Positions 8,567 through 16,721 of a DNA stretch of 64,000 bases are shown here, piece after piece. Positions within the stretch are counted from its first letter, which is position 1. Each line of letters opens with the position of its first letter. The position numbers and the translations under genes are program-made. Source of the DNA: an uncultured Eggerthellaceae bacterium (GTDB taxonomy: Bacteria > Actinomycetota > Coriobacteriia > Coriobacteriales > Eggerthellaceae); NCBI GenBank assembly GCA_934648845.1, contig CAKUFS010000007.1:1-64000 (forward strand), given 5' to 3'. The notes under the pieces were generated by a model. It was not told the origin of the DNA, did no database searches, and saw only the letters and a program-made list of their open reading frames with translations.

Positions 8567-8801
8567 ATGTTGTTGAAAAAGCGGTGCCAAATTCGAAGTT
8601 ATACAAGGTTGGAAGTAGGTTCGCATTTGGCATCGATCGAAAATTAAAACACACCTCAACAAAGAATAGCTTTGAACTGGTATTTTTATTGAGGCTATTT
8701 TTCACAAGCCGTGAGCTTGCTGTAAAATGCTCTAATTTGCGCTCTCGACCTACTTCCAACCTGCCACAACTTCGAATTTTGAGGTCATTTTTCAACAACA
8801 T
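8567..8801. repeat. Inverted-repeat intergenic element, subtype A copy 1 (235 bp)
   Basis: Bounded by ATGTTGTTGAAAAA and its reverse complement. Each arm also carries AATTCGAAGTT and GGTTGGAAGTAGGT boxes, so the terminal inverted repeats are about 55 bp with a few mismatches. The element is flanked by AAAGT on both sides (8562-8566, 8802-8806), a 5-bp target duplication. No open frame of interest lies inside. It resembles a miniature inverted-repeat transposable element. The related copy is at 53585-53820. Confidence 0.8.
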
Positions 8802-8852
8802 AAAGTGACGCAGTTTGATTTGTGTTCAAAGGCGCTGGCCATAAAATGCCAA

Positions 8853-8884
8853 GGGTGTCCGTAACAGCGGACACCCGCTTTTTT
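8853..8884 (+). terminator. Rho-independent terminator
   Basis: Stem GGGTGTCC / GGACACCC with an 8-base loop, followed by GC and six T. It would end transcription coming from truA and the repeat region before the exonuclease gene. Confidence 0.8.
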
Positions 8885-8938
8885 CGAAGAAGCTATACTG
8901 GACTTTGAGTTAAGAATCCAGCACGCAAGGAGCGAAAA

Positions 8939-9628
8939 ATGGCACATCTCGCATATGATCAAAACATCGTGGTTGACCTGGAATTTACGCCCTCCATACG
9001 CAATGCGCGAAAGCATGGTGTGCGTCAGGCATACGAGGTAATTGAGATTGGTGCGGTACGAGTGAGCCCGGATGGACGTGTGCTTGATGAATTCAGGTGT
9101 TTAGTAAGACCCGAAATGGCGACGTCTGTAAGTGGAAAAGTGCGTCGACTTACGGGAATCACCACTCATATGCTAGAAGATGCGCCCCGCTTTGCCGAGG
9201 CATTGCTGCTTTTCAGCGAGTGGGTGGGCAAGGGAAGGACCCGTATGGTCGCCTGGAGCGAAAGCGACAAGGCGCAGATTGTCTCTGAGTGCTCCGTGAA
9301 GGGAATCGAGATGCCCGCGAACATGCGTCGCTGGATGGATCTTCAAAGGGTGTTTCCTCGCGCTATGGATATGAGGGGTCGCCGCAAGCGCATGTCCTTG
9401 CACGATGCTTTCGCGTGGTTTGACCGCGAGCTTTCGGCCGATTGCGAGCATCAGGCGCTGGCAGATGCGGAGCACACCGCCGAACTTCTGATCGCGCTTA
9501 TCAAGGGAGAGCACCTGGAGCACAAGCGCGCTCTTGAAGCCGCCATGACAAATGTGCAACCATGCGGCTACAACCCCATGGCGAGCGCTTTGGCTGGCCT
9601 TCTTGAGAAAATGAATGAAGCGGCATAG
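8939..9628 (+). CDS. DEDDh-type 3'-5' exonuclease (DnaQ/RNase T family)
   Basis: A 229-residue exonuclease-fold protein. The ExoI motif is VVDLEF (acidic pair D13, E15), the ExoII region contains LVAWSESDK-like sequence (MVAWSESDKAQI), and ExoIII has the H-x-x-x-x-D pattern in HQALADAEHT. Such proteins remove nucleotides from DNA or RNA 3' ends. Whether this one proofreads or processes RNA cannot be told. The RBS AAGGAG is well placed before the ATG. A promoter with TATACT lies near 8893, just after the terminator. It is monocistronic, with a hairpin and a strong terminator downstream. Confidence 0.85.
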   Translation: MAHLAYDQNIVVDLEFTPSIRNARKHGVRQAYEVIEIGAVRVSPDGRVLDEFRCLVRPEMATSVSGKVRRLTGITTHMLEDAPRFAEALLLFSEWVGKGRTRMVAWSESDKAQIVSECSVKGIEMPANMRRWMDLQRVFPRAMDMRGRRKRMSLHDAFAWFDRELSADCEHQALADAEHTAELLIALIKGEHLEHKRALEAAMTNVQPCGYNPMASALAGLLEKMNEAA

Positions 9629-9667
9629 TGCGATTTTCGAGTTAAAGGTGATGTGTTTTTCGCCTTT

Positions 9668-9703
9668 GCCCTACATTTAGCGCATTTACGAAAAGTGTAG
9701 GGC
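9668..9703. other. Hairpin downstream of the exonuclease gene
   Basis: Stem GCCCTACA / TGTAGGGC around a 20-base loop. There is no T-tract. It may stabilise the 3' end of the mRNA. Confidence 0.4.
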
Positions 9704-9778
9704 AATAGAGATAATTTACCCGTTTCGTCCGTTTCGTATTCTCGAACAGCCTTCTGGCTTGGCTGCAGCCTGCATAAG

Positions 9779-9806
9779 AAAAGCCCCGAATGGTTTCGGG
9801 GCTTTT
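9779..9806. terminator. Bidirectional rho-independent terminator
   Basis: AAAAGCCCCGAA and TTCGGGGCTTTT form a perfect 12-bp stem with A and T runs on both sides. It separates the convergent exonuclease and mscL genes. Confidence 0.9.
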
Positions 9807-9867
9807 GGCGGTGCCACATTAAGCGGGCAAGCTTTGCAGGAGTGCCGTGCTCGGTGTTCCTCCTTCG

Positions 9868-9906
9868 CAATTGTTGACAAAAGGTGGGGTAATTTGACAA
9901 CAATTG
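9868..9906. repeat. 39-nt palindromic repeat, type 2 copy 1
   Basis: Arms CAATTGTTGACAAA and TTTGACAACAATTG (one mismatch in 14) around AGGTGGGGTAA. The central 33 bases recur in inverse orientation at 53514-53546. Like the 33-nt palindrome it has a GGGG-containing loop and AT-rich arms. Confidence 0.75.
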
Positions 9907-9942
9907 TGCTCTGGCCAGCCGATCTCTCCTTCTCGCTTGGCG

Positions 9943-10392
9943 CTAATCCTCCTTGACCTTCACCTTAGGTGCAGCGGGGGCATCAAACGAACCGGCGCAA
10001 TGCGGGCAGCGCGTAGCGCCTTCCTTGACTTCTTCCAGGCAGAAGGGGCAGGTGGGAGGCTCGGTTTCGTTCTCTTCCGCTTCTTCTTTCTTCTTGCCCA
10101 GATTCTGCATGTTGTTCACGGCCTTGACCAGCAAGAACACAATGAACGCTACGATCAGGAAGTTGATAACGGCGGAAATGAATGCGCCGAAGTCAATGGA
10201 TGTGCCCGGAATAACCAGCGCGCCTGCGGTATCAATGCCGCCGCCTGTGATAAGCGTGATCAGGGGATTGATGATGTTCGAGGTCAGCGCGGTAACAATT
10301 GCCGTGAACGCGCCGCCCACGATAACACCAACGGCCATATCCATCACGTTGCCGCGATTGATGAACTCCTTGAATTCGTCGAGCATTTTCAT
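9943..10392 (-). CDS. mscL: Large-conductance mechanosensitive channel MscL with zinc-ribbon tail
   Basis: A pentameric inner-membrane channel that opens under high membrane tension to release solutes during osmotic downshock. The start MKMLDEFKEFINRGNVMDMA with AAGGAG upstream gives 149 residues. TM1 is about residues 16-45 (AVGVIVGGAFTAIV), TM2 about residues 67-95 (FGAFISAVINFLIVAFIVFLLVKAV). The C-terminus is unusual: instead of ending in the charged bundle helix, it continues into CPFC...CPHC, a four-cysteine zinc ribbon (residues about 113-133). That addition could bind metal or partners in the cytoplasm (inference). A longer in-frame start at 10464 lacks an RBS. Confidence 0.95.
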   Translation of the reverse strand: MKMLDEFKEFINRGNVMDMAVGVIVGGAFTAIVTALTSNIINPLITLITGGGIDTAGALVIPGTSIDFGAFISAVINFLIVAFIVFLLVKAVNNMQNLGKKKEEAEENETEPPTCPFCLEEVKEGATRCPHCAGSFDAPAAPKVKVKED

Positions 10393-10465
10393 AGAAGGCT
10401 CCTTTTCTCTTTGCTGTTCGCGGCCAGGTGTTTCGCCTGGCTCTTCGCATAAATAAGTCGGCACG

Positions 10466-10471
10466 ATTATA
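10466..10471 (-). promoter_or_regulatory. -10 box of the mscL promoter
   Basis: A perfect TATAAT on the minus strand, 74 bases before the mscL start. The -35 region is weak. Confidence 0.5.
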
Positions 10472-10510
10472 GGGCAAATATTACGACCTGATGACGCTTT
10501 TTAAGGAAAC

Positions 10511-10538
10511 TTGACACAGTTGCACGCAGAAGTACAAT
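10511..10538 (+). promoter_or_regulatory. Sigma-70-type promoter of htpG
   Basis: TTGACA (10511-10516), 16-base spacer and TACAAT (10533-10538). It is followed by a leader of about 190 bases. Confidence 0.8.
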
Positions 10539-10543
10539 CACCT

Positions 10544-10570
10544 TTGGCACTCGATACCCGAGACTGCTAA
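10544..10570 (+). promoter_or_regulatory. CIRCE-like HrcA operator at htpG
   Basis: TTGGCACTC-N9-GACTGCTAA differs from the CIRCE consensus TTAGCACTC-N9-GAGTGCTAA at one base per half and keeps the 9-base spacer. It begins 5 bases after the -10 box, at the expected start of transcription, a position suited to repression by HrcA. A perfect CIRCE lies before groES in this window. Confidence 0.7.
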
Positions 10571-10736
10571 TGCGTCGCTATCCATCGTTCGCGGAGCGTG
10601 CGTTGTGCGTGAATCGTGTGAAAATAGTGCAGGTAAATGCATAAAAATGCGCCGGCGGTACGAAAAAACGCATAAAGCGGTCTTGGCAAGCAATATCTAT
10701 TGCGTTTGTTTTTACTGTGAAGGGAAAGAAGGATCG

Positions 10737-12647
10737 ATGAAAAAATTCAAGACAGAGAGCAAAAAGCTGCTTGATCTAATGATCAACTCCATTTACACGA
10801 ATAAAGAGATTTTCCTACGTGAGCTTATTTCGAATGCGTCCGACGCCGTGGACAAGCTGTATTTCAAGAGCCTGACCGACGAATCGGCCGCCGTTGACAA
10901 AGACGAGCTGTGCATTCGCGTGAACTTCGACAAGGGCGCGCGCACCATTATTGTTTCCGATGACGGCATTGGCATGAGCAAGGATGAGCTGGACAAGAAC
11001 CTGGGCACCATCGCTCACTCCGACAGCCAGTCGTTCAAGACCGAAAACGCCGAGCAGCAGGGTTCCGACATTGATATTATTGGTCAGTTCGGCGTTGGTT
11101 TCTATTCGTCGTTTATGGTGGCCGACCACGTGCGCGTTGTGTCCCGTGCATTCGGCAGCGACGAAGCATATGCTTGGGAAAGCGACGGCGTGGAGGGCTA
11201 CACCATTGAGCCGGCAGAGCGCGAAACGCACGGCACCGACGTCATTTTGACCATCAAGGAAAGCACGACCGAAGAAGATTACGACGAATTCCTGACTGAA
11301 GAAGGCCTGCGCCATTTGATTCTGCACTACAGCAACTACGTGCGCTATCCTATTCGCATGCTGGTAACGAAGGAACGTCAGAAGCCGCTGCCGCCCGATG
11401 CGCCCGAAGATGCAAAGCCCGAATGGGAAGAGTACAAGACCATCGAGACCATCAACTCTATGGTGCCCATTTGGAAGCGCAGCAAGTCCGAGGTCACGCC
11501 CGAAGAATACAACGAGTTCTACAAGTCTAACTTCCACGACTTCGAGGATCCGGCGCGCACGGTGAGCTTCCACGCGGAAGGCTCGCTCAACTACGATGCG
11601 CTGCTGTTCATTCCCGGCCGTGCGCCGTACGACATGTACAGCCGCGAATACGAGAAGGGCTTGGCGCTGTACAGCTCGAACGTGCTGATCATGGAGAAGT
11701 GCGAAGACTTGGTTCCCGACTACTTCAATTTCGTGCGCGGCATTGTGGACAGCCAGGACCTTACGCTGAACATTTCCCGCGAGACGCTGCAGCAAAACAG
11801 CCAGCTGCGCGCCATTGCTCGCAAAGTCGAGAAAAAGATCAAGTCCGAGCTGGACGCCATGCGCGACGACGATCGCGAAACGTACGAGAAGTTCTTCGAG
11901 AATTTCGGCCGCAGCCTGAAGTTCGGCATTTACGCCAGCCGTGGTCAGAAGTCCGATGTGCTGTCTGACCTGCTGCTTTTCTATTCCGCCAAGCAGGGCA
12001 AGATGATCACGCTTGCCGAATACGTTGAGGGCATGACCGAGGGTCAGGACAGCATTCTGTACCACTTTGGCGTGGGCGAGAGCATTGAGCGCCTTGAGAA
12101 GACGCCGCTGGTGAAGTCCGTGCTGGACAAGGGCTACGACGTGCTTTTGTGCAACGAGCCCGTCGATGAATTCGTGCTGCAGCTCATGCAGACGTTCGAC
12201 GGCAAAGAGATGAAAAACATTGCCACCGAGGAACTGAATTTGGGCTCTGACGACGAGAAAGCCGATGCTGAAGCGGTAGAGAAGGATAATGCGGACCTGT
12301 TCACCACCATGGCTAAGGCGCTGGACGGCAAAGTGGAGAAGGTTGTTGCCTCTACGCGCTTGACCGATGCGCCGGCGTGCCTTGTGTCTACGGGCGGCGT
12401 ATCGCTGGGCATGGAGCGCGTGTTCTCGGCCTCCGAGGGCTACGACGGCATGAAGAGCGCGCGTGTTTTGGAAATCAACCCCAAGCACGAGATTTTCGAA
12501 GCGCTGAAAGAAGCGCAGGATCTGGGTCAAACGGACAAGGTGAGCCTGTACGCGAACATCCTGTACAATCAATCGCTGCTGATTGAGGGCTTGCCGGTGG
12601 ATGATCCGTTCGAGTTCGCGAAGGCGGTTTCTTCGCTGATGGTGTAG
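10737..12647 (+). CDS. htpG: Molecular chaperone HtpG (bacterial Hsp90)
   Basis: A 636-residue ATP-dependent dimeric chaperone of the cytosol. The GHKL ATPase domain shows ELISNASDAVDKL, DDGIGMSKDEL and GQFGVGFYSSFMVAD within the first 130 residues. The middle domain has the catalytic-loop region NISRETLQQN, and the C-terminal dimerisation domain ends LPVDDPFEFAKAVSSLMV. The start MKKFKTESKKLLDLM matches the family and follows GGAAAGAAGG. A longer frame from 10605 adds 44 unlikely residues. The long leader and the CIRCE-like operator suggest heat-shock control through HrcA, which is not the usual route for htpG in the model Gram-positive Bacillus subtilis. Confidence 0.97.
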   Translation: MKKFKTESKKLLDLMINSIYTNKEIFLRELISNASDAVDKLYFKSLTDESAAVDKDELCIRVNFDKGARTIIVSDDGIGMSKDELDKNLGTIAHSDSQSFKTENAEQQGSDIDIIGQFGVGFYSSFMVADHVRVVSRAFGSDEAYAWESDGVEGYTIEPAERETHGTDVILTIKESTTEEDYDEFLTEEGLRHLILHYSNYVRYPIRMLVTKERQKPLPPDAPEDAKPEWEEYKTIETINSMVPIWKRSKSEVTPEEYNEFYKSNFHDFEDPARTVSFHAEGSLNYDALLFIPGRAPYDMYSREYEKGLALYSSNVLIMEKCEDLVPDYFNFVRGIVDSQDLTLNISRETLQQNSQLRAIARKVEKKIKSELDAMRDDDRETYEKFFENFGRSLKFGIYASRGQKSDVLSDLLLFYSAKQGKMITLAEYVEGMTEGQDSILYHFGVGESIERLEKTPLVKSVLDKGYDVLLCNEPVDEFVLQLMQTFDGKEMKNIATEELNLGSDDEKADAEAVEKDNADLFTTMAKALDGKVEKVVASTRLTDAPACLVSTGGVSLGMERVFSASEGYDGMKSARVLEINPKHEIFEALKEAQDLGQTDKVSLYANILYNQSLLIEGLPVDDPFEFAKAVSSLMV

Positions 12648-12928
12648 GGGCTGCCGACGGCGCGCGGCGGTTGAGCCGGGGCCGCTGCTGATGGCGGTTG
12701 CGCCGGAGCGGGGTTGTGGCTGGCGGTTTGCGGTTGGGGGCTGCGACCTGTGTCTCCGCCTTCGCCTTCGCTGTTGGCGCGCTACTGATGGTGTGTAGCG
12801 GCGCGTGCCGGTGGCGGTGCGGCGGCTGCACCGGAGCGGGCTGTGGCTGGCGGGTTGCGGTTGAGAACCGCGCCCTTCGCCTTCGCCCGATTTTGCCCTT
12901 TATTCGCGCAAGGGAACATACGAAATGC
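12648..12928. other. GC-rich low-complexity intergenic stretch
   Basis: No gene is supported. The DNA contains two diverged copies of a unit running from a CCGGAGCGGG-like start through TGTGGCTGGCGG to CCTTCGCCTTCGC (about 12701-12772 and 12831-12890). Open frames through it give Gly/Cys/Arg-rich peptides without start signals. Similar DNA occurs at several gene borders in the window. Confidence 0.5.
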
Positions 12929-12964
12929 GTTCCAGCTGGTACAATGCCAGCTGGAACTTTTTTT
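12929..12964 (+). terminator. Strong rho-independent terminator, with a -10-like loop
   Basis: Perfect 11-bp stem GTTCCAGCTGG / CCAGCTGGAAC, 7-base loop, then seven T. The loop holds TACAAT (12940-12945), a possible -10 box for the gene starting at 12981. Confidence 0.85.
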
Positions 12965-12980
12965 CGGAGAGGATCAACGC

Positions 12981-13865
12981 ATGAGAGAACGCAAAAATGC
13001 CCTGGTACTGTTCAGCAAGCCGCCTATTCCCGGGTTGGTGAAAACGCGTCTGACGCGTCTGAAGGACGGCATCTTCGAGCCCGAGGTTGCATCGGGACTG
13101 TATCACTGCATGTTGTTCGACGTGGTTGAGATTTGCTGCGCCGCCATGACGAAGATGGAGCAGGATAGCGAAGCGCAAGTGATGGCGCTGCGCGAAGAGG
13201 GCATTCCTGAAGACGAAATTGTGCGCGATACGTTTGAGCTTATCATTTCCACAACGTCCGAGAAAAACGTTGCCGTTATGGAAAAGCTTTTTTCCGATGC
13301 GGGCGAATGGCCTCGTGACCTGGTGTTTATCTGCGATACGGGCAAGAGCTTCGACGAGCATTACAATGATTCGTTCCGCCAAGCATGGGAGCGCGGCGCC
13401 GATTGCATTCTTTCTATGGGCGCTGACATGCCGGCGCTACACACGAAGGACGTGATCAACGGCTTCGAGATGCTGCATTCCCTTGACGGCGTTGATGGCG
13501 GCGGCATTGTGCTGGCTCCCGACCAGGCAATGGGCGTTTCTATTGTGGGTTGGACGCGCGAAACCGATTTCGACCACGCAGGCGTTTTCTACAACCCCTC
13601 GGGATTGACCGTTCTACCTGCGTATATTCAAAAAGCGCGCGAGGCGGGGCTGCCTGCGCTCTATCTGCCGGCCGTGCCCGACGTGGACACCATGGGTGAC
13701 TTAATGCATAACGTGACGCTGGTCGAGGCGCTGAATTACTGCGCGCCGTTCGAGGACAACACGCCGCCGTGGCGCACGGCGCAGGCGCTCAAGGAAATGG
13801 GCTGGGACAAAATTGTGGTGCCGCCGAACGATCTGCACGATCCGCGCGAGGAAATTGATAAGTAG
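12981..13865 (+). CDS. TIGR04282/DUF2064-type glycosyltransferase-like protein
   Basis: A 294-residue protein with a nucleotidyl/glycosyltransferase-A-like fold. The N-terminus NALVLFSKPPIPGLVKTRL is the sugar-nucleotide-binding signature of the DUF2064 family (K-x-P-x-x-G-x-x-K-T-R-L). CILSMGADMPAL contains the D-x-P metal-binding site, and GIVLAPDQAMGVSIVGW follows. Known relatives sit beside radical SAM or lipid-glycosylation genes; the reaction here is unknown. The start ATG is preceded by GGAGAGGATC directly after the terminator hairpin, so longer frames were rejected. A SpoU-type methyltransferase gene follows 12 bases downstream, probably in the same transcript. Confidence 0.8.
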   Translation: MRERKNALVLFSKPPIPGLVKTRLTRLKDGIFEPEVASGLYHCMLFDVVEICCAAMTKMEQDSEAQVMALREEGIPEDEIVRDTFELIISTTSEKNVAVMEKLFSDAGEWPRDLVFICDTGKSFDEHYNDSFRQAWERGADCILSMGADMPALHTKDVINGFEMLHSLDGVDGGGIVLAPDQAMGVSIVGWTRETDFDHAGVFYNPSGLTVLPAYIQKAREAGLPALYLPAVPDVDTMGDLMHNVTLVEALNYCAPFEDNTPPWRTAQALKEMGWDKIVVPPNDLHDPREEIDK

Positions 13866-13877
13866 AGGGGCAAGTTT

Positions 13878-14705
13878 ATGCTGGTCAGACTTGAGTCGGT
13901 AAGCGACCCGCTGCTTGATGCCTACGCGCGCCTCACCGAGGCGCAACTGCGCAACAAGTTGGAGCCCGAAAAGGGAATATTCATTGCCGAGGCGCCCAAG
14001 GTCATTGAACGTGCGCTGGCGGGTGGTATGGAGTGCCAGTCGCTTCTTTTGGAAGAGAAGATGCTGGAAAACACGGCGCACGTTATTGATATGGTGCATG
14101 CGCAAAATCCGGAAACGCCGATTTTCGTTCTTCCGCACAGCGAGATTGAGCAGCTTATCGGCTATGAGCTCACGCGTGGTGCGTTGGGGGCGTTTCATCG
14201 GCCGGCGCCGCGATCGCTGGAGGATGTGCTTGCGGGTGCGCATCGTGTGGCGGTGCTGGAAAACATCACGAATCATACAAACGTTGGAGCCATTATGCGC
14301 TCTGCCGCCGCGCTTGGCATGGATGCCGTGCTAGTAACGCCCGAGTGTTACGATCCGTTGTATCGTCGTGCGGTACGCTGTTCCATGGGCACGGTGTTCC
14401 AGATTCCGTGGACGCGCATTGATAATTGGCCCGAAGGCGGCATGGCGCGCCTGCATGAGCTGGGGTTCAAGACGGCGGCTTTGGCGCTGCGCAAGGATTC
14501 CATTACGCCGCGTGACCCCGCGTTGGCGGCATGCGACAAGCTGGCGGTTGTCTTGGGGACCGAAGGCGACGGCCTGAGCTACGACACCATTGCGGCGTGC
14601 GATTTCACGGTGTGCATTCCCATGTATCACCAGGTAGATTCCCTGAATGTAGCAGCGGCAAGTGCCGTTGCGTTCTATGAGCTCGCCCGCCCTTCTGCGC
14701 AGTAG
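13878..14705 (+). CDS. SpoU/TrmH-family RNA 2'-O-methyltransferase
   Basis: A 275-residue SPOUT methyltransferase that would use S-adenosylmethionine to methylate a ribose 2'-OH in rRNA or tRNA. The three family motifs are present: NHTNVGAIMRSAAALG (residues about 133-148), VVLGTEGDGL (about 224-233) and IPMYHQVDSLNVAAASAVAFYEL (about 247-269). Residues 1-110 form the usual substrate-binding N-terminal extension. The RNA target cannot be read from the sequence. It sits 12 bases after the glycosyltransferase-like gene with its own site GAGGGGC, and is followed by the second 33-nt palindrome. Confidence 0.9.
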   Translation: MLVRLESVSDPLLDAYARLTEAQLRNKLEPEKGIFIAEAPKVIERALAGGMECQSLLLEEKMLENTAHVIDMVHAQNPETPIFVLPHSEIEQLIGYELTRGALGAFHRPAPRSLEDVLAGAHRVAVLENITNHTNVGAIMRSAAALGMDAVLVTPECYDPLYRRAVRCSMGTVFQIPWTRIDNWPEGGMARLHELGFKTAALALRKDSITPRDPALAACDKLAVVLGTEGDGLSYDTIAACDFTVCIPMYHQVDSLNVAAASAVAFYELARPSAQ

Positions 14706-14711
14706 CGCGCG

Positions 14712-14744
14712 GATGTTAAAAAGTGACGGGGTCTTTTTAACATC
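14712..14744. repeat. 33-nt palindromic repeat, copy 2
   Basis: Arms GATGTTAAAAAG / CTTTTTAACATC, loop TGACGGGGT. Compared with copy 1 the outermost pair changes from A-T to G-C on both arms, so pairing is kept. It lies 7 bases after the methyltransferase stop. Confidence 0.85.
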
Positions 14745-14913
14745 GGGCTTGTCCGTGTGACTTTGATAGGGGTCTGGCCTGATCGGGCGGCTCCGCGCCT
14801 TCCAGGGCGACCTTGTTGCGTTCATGGCTCCTTCGTGCTTTCCTGCTTGGCGGGATTGGCGCCCATTGACGAATATGCGGGCTCGAAGACTCTCGCAATG
14901 ACAGCGCGAGCTC

Positions 14914-15147
14914 AACTTGTCGATTTTTCGACTCCGATGTGCAAAATATTCCTGTTCGGGGTAGGTGAGAGCACGGATTCGACGCAAACTGCTCATCGCC
15001 GCGCGTTCTTAATAATGGTCGATTCATATAATCCCAGTTCACAAGCTAGGCAATGCTTTGGTTTTTTCGAGGTGACGCCGACAAAGCTCCATTGACCTAC
15101 CCCGAACAGGAATATTTTGCACATTTGCGGCATTTTTTTGACAAGCT
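14914..15147. repeat. Inverted-repeat intergenic element, subtype B copy 1 (234 bp)
   Basis: Contains a perfect 30-bp inverted repeat (14937-14966 against 15095-15124) running from ATGTGCAAAATATTCC to GGGGTAGGT. The outer parts are looser (AACTTGTCGATTTTTCGA at 14914-14931 against the complement of TTTTTTTGACAAGCT at the right end). The 128-base centre has no convincing gene. Same architecture as the elements at 8567, 28643, 36144, 53585 and 59889. Confidence 0.8.
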
Positions 15148-15513
15148 GACCCGTGCAGCGTTTTTTTGAATGCGTTTTGAATGCGTTTTGAGCGCGATTC
15201 CTTGCTTGCCATTAATAGTTTGAGTGATAATTCGAGCCATTTGCTCCTTGATTAAGCTTATAAAAATCGAAAAATACCAGTGAAAAATGCAAAAAATACC
15301 GTTTATCGCTAAAAATAATGCATAAAGTTACGAAATTATTAATTAAATCAAACAACAATGCATTTTTGTCGTATAGTTCACCTTGCAAAACGCACGACGG
15401 TTTGAGTACAAAGCTCGTCCGCCAAAGTGCAACAGAGACAATCGTGCGCATGCGTTGTTGCTGGAAACTCGGACAGCGAAACGTAGAGCGCAAGAGAAAC
15501 AAGGAGAATGGTT
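15148..15513 (+). promoter_or_regulatory. AT-rich upstream region of the first binding-protein gene
   Basis: No gene was found in these 366 bases. There is a small direct repeat (TGAATGCGTTT, twice near 15166-15190), long AT-rich tracts (15230-15365) and a likely -10 box TATAGT at 15372-15377, about 140 bases before the start codon. The -35 region is weak. The AT-rich tract may hold regulator sites. Confidence 0.45.
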
Positions 15514-16335
15514 ATGAAAAAGCAATTAATTGCCATCGCAGCAGCCGCATTAATGGTGGTTGCTCTGGCGGGCTGTTCCAGCTCTGCGGGCTCGAGCAGC
15601 GCATCCGCAGGCGCATCGGGGGCGGCAAGCGCCGCTGCAACGGAAGCGAAGCTTGTCAACGCAGGCACGCTGACGGTGGGTACCTCGCCTGATTATCCGC
15701 CTTTCGAGAACCTGGAAGGCGATCAGATTGTCGGCTTCGAAGTTGACCTGGTGAACGCTGTTGCCGACAAGCTGGGCTTAAAGGTTGAGTACAAGTCCAT
15801 GAACTTCGACTCTATCATCGCGGCTGTCGAGGCGGGCACGCAAATTGACCTGGGTATGAGCGGTTTCTCCATCACGCCCGAGCGTGCGAAGGAAGTAGAC
15901 TTCACCACGTCTTTCTACACCGATGACCTGGGTGTTGCCACGCTCAAGGACGGCCAGTTCACCACGGCTGATTCGCTGAATGCAGAGGGTGTGAGGATTG
16001 CCGTGCAAAGCGGCACTACGGGTGAATCATCCATGAAAGAGAATTACCCCAACGCGGAAGTGATTTCCTATACCAGCTCGAACGACATTTTTGCAGCGCT
16101 GACCGCTGGCAAGGCCGATGCTGCCTGCACGAACATTTCCGTGGTGGGCGCCATGCTGAACGGTTCCTACAACGACTGCGCGCTGGTGAAAAAGATTCCC
16201 TCGGGCGAAGATTACGGCCTGGTCATTGCGAAATCGAACCCTGCTTTGACGGAGCAAATCAACGGTGCCCTGGAAGAGCTGACCGCAGATGGCACGATTG
16301 ATGCGCTTCTGGAGAAGTGGGAGCTGAACCTGTAA
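15514..16335 (+). CDS. Amino-acid ABC transporter substrate-binding lipoprotein (paralogue 1)
   Basis: A family-3 extracellular solute-binding protein of 273 residues. The lipobox signal peptide is MKKQLIAIAAAALMVVALAGC, so Cys is lipidated and anchors the protein outside the membrane, followed by a Ser/Ala linker. The mature part starts LTVGTSPDYPPFEN, with GFEVDLVNAVADKLGL, DLGMSGFSITPERAKEVDFT and AVQSGTTGE, all typical of polar amino acid receptors. The ATG at 15514 is preferred to 15508 for its spacing from AAGGAG. A strong terminator follows, so the gene seems to be transcribed alone. The closest partner in sight is the permease/ATPase pair downstream of paralogue 2. Confidence 0.92.
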   Translation: MKKQLIAIAAAALMVVALAGCSSSAGSSSASAGASGAASAAATEAKLVNAGTLTVGTSPDYPPFENLEGDQIVGFEVDLVNAVADKLGLKVEYKSMNFDSIIAAVEAGTQIDLGMSGFSITPERAKEVDFTTSFYTDDLGVATLKDGQFTTADSLNAEGVRIAVQSGTTGESSMKENYPNAEVISYTSSNDIFAALTAGKADAACTNISVVGAMLNGSYNDCALVKKIPSGEDYGLVIAKSNPALTEQINGALEELTADGTIDALLEKWELNL

Positions 16336-16373
16336 GGTCGCAATGACTCGCAAAGGTGAAGCGTGTTTTGTTG

Positions 16374-16411
16374 GATGGGTGCTTGCTGATTGGCGGGCAC
16401 CCATTTTTTTT
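16374..16411 (+). terminator. Rho-independent terminator
   Basis: ATGGGTGC and GCACCCAT arms followed by eight T. It separates the first binding-protein gene from the second. Confidence 0.9.
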
Positions 16412-16567
16412 GCACCGCATGTTCTTGGTGCTTGGCTTGAAAGCTCGCTCGCCAGGCAAAACAGACCGTTGCGCTGCGGCGGGACGTAAGAATGTTTGTC
16501 TAAAATAGCGAGTTTTTGCATAAAACAGTAAAATTATCCGCAAAAAATGAATATTTTAATAAAAATA

Positions 16568-16596
16568 TTGCTTTTTCAAATAGAACGCCCTAGAAT
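16568..16596 (+). promoter_or_regulatory. Putative promoter of the second binding-protein gene
   Basis: TTGCTT (16568-16573), 17-base spacer and TAGAAT (16591-16596), about 120 bases before the start codon, within AT-rich DNA. Confidence 0.55.
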
Positions 16597-16721
16597 AAGT
16601 GCACTTCAGCTTGAACAAGCCGAGTCCGCGTGTGCAGCGCAAATGCAGCGCGCATGACTCACGTGGCGCACCGCATGCAGCAAGCTGCTGCTCAATAAAA
16701 TGAAAGGGAAAGAGGAACCAA

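Noticed and set aside
10815..12572. 585-codon open frame opposite htpG
   Set aside because: Same codon-bias artefact; htpG on the plus strand is certain.
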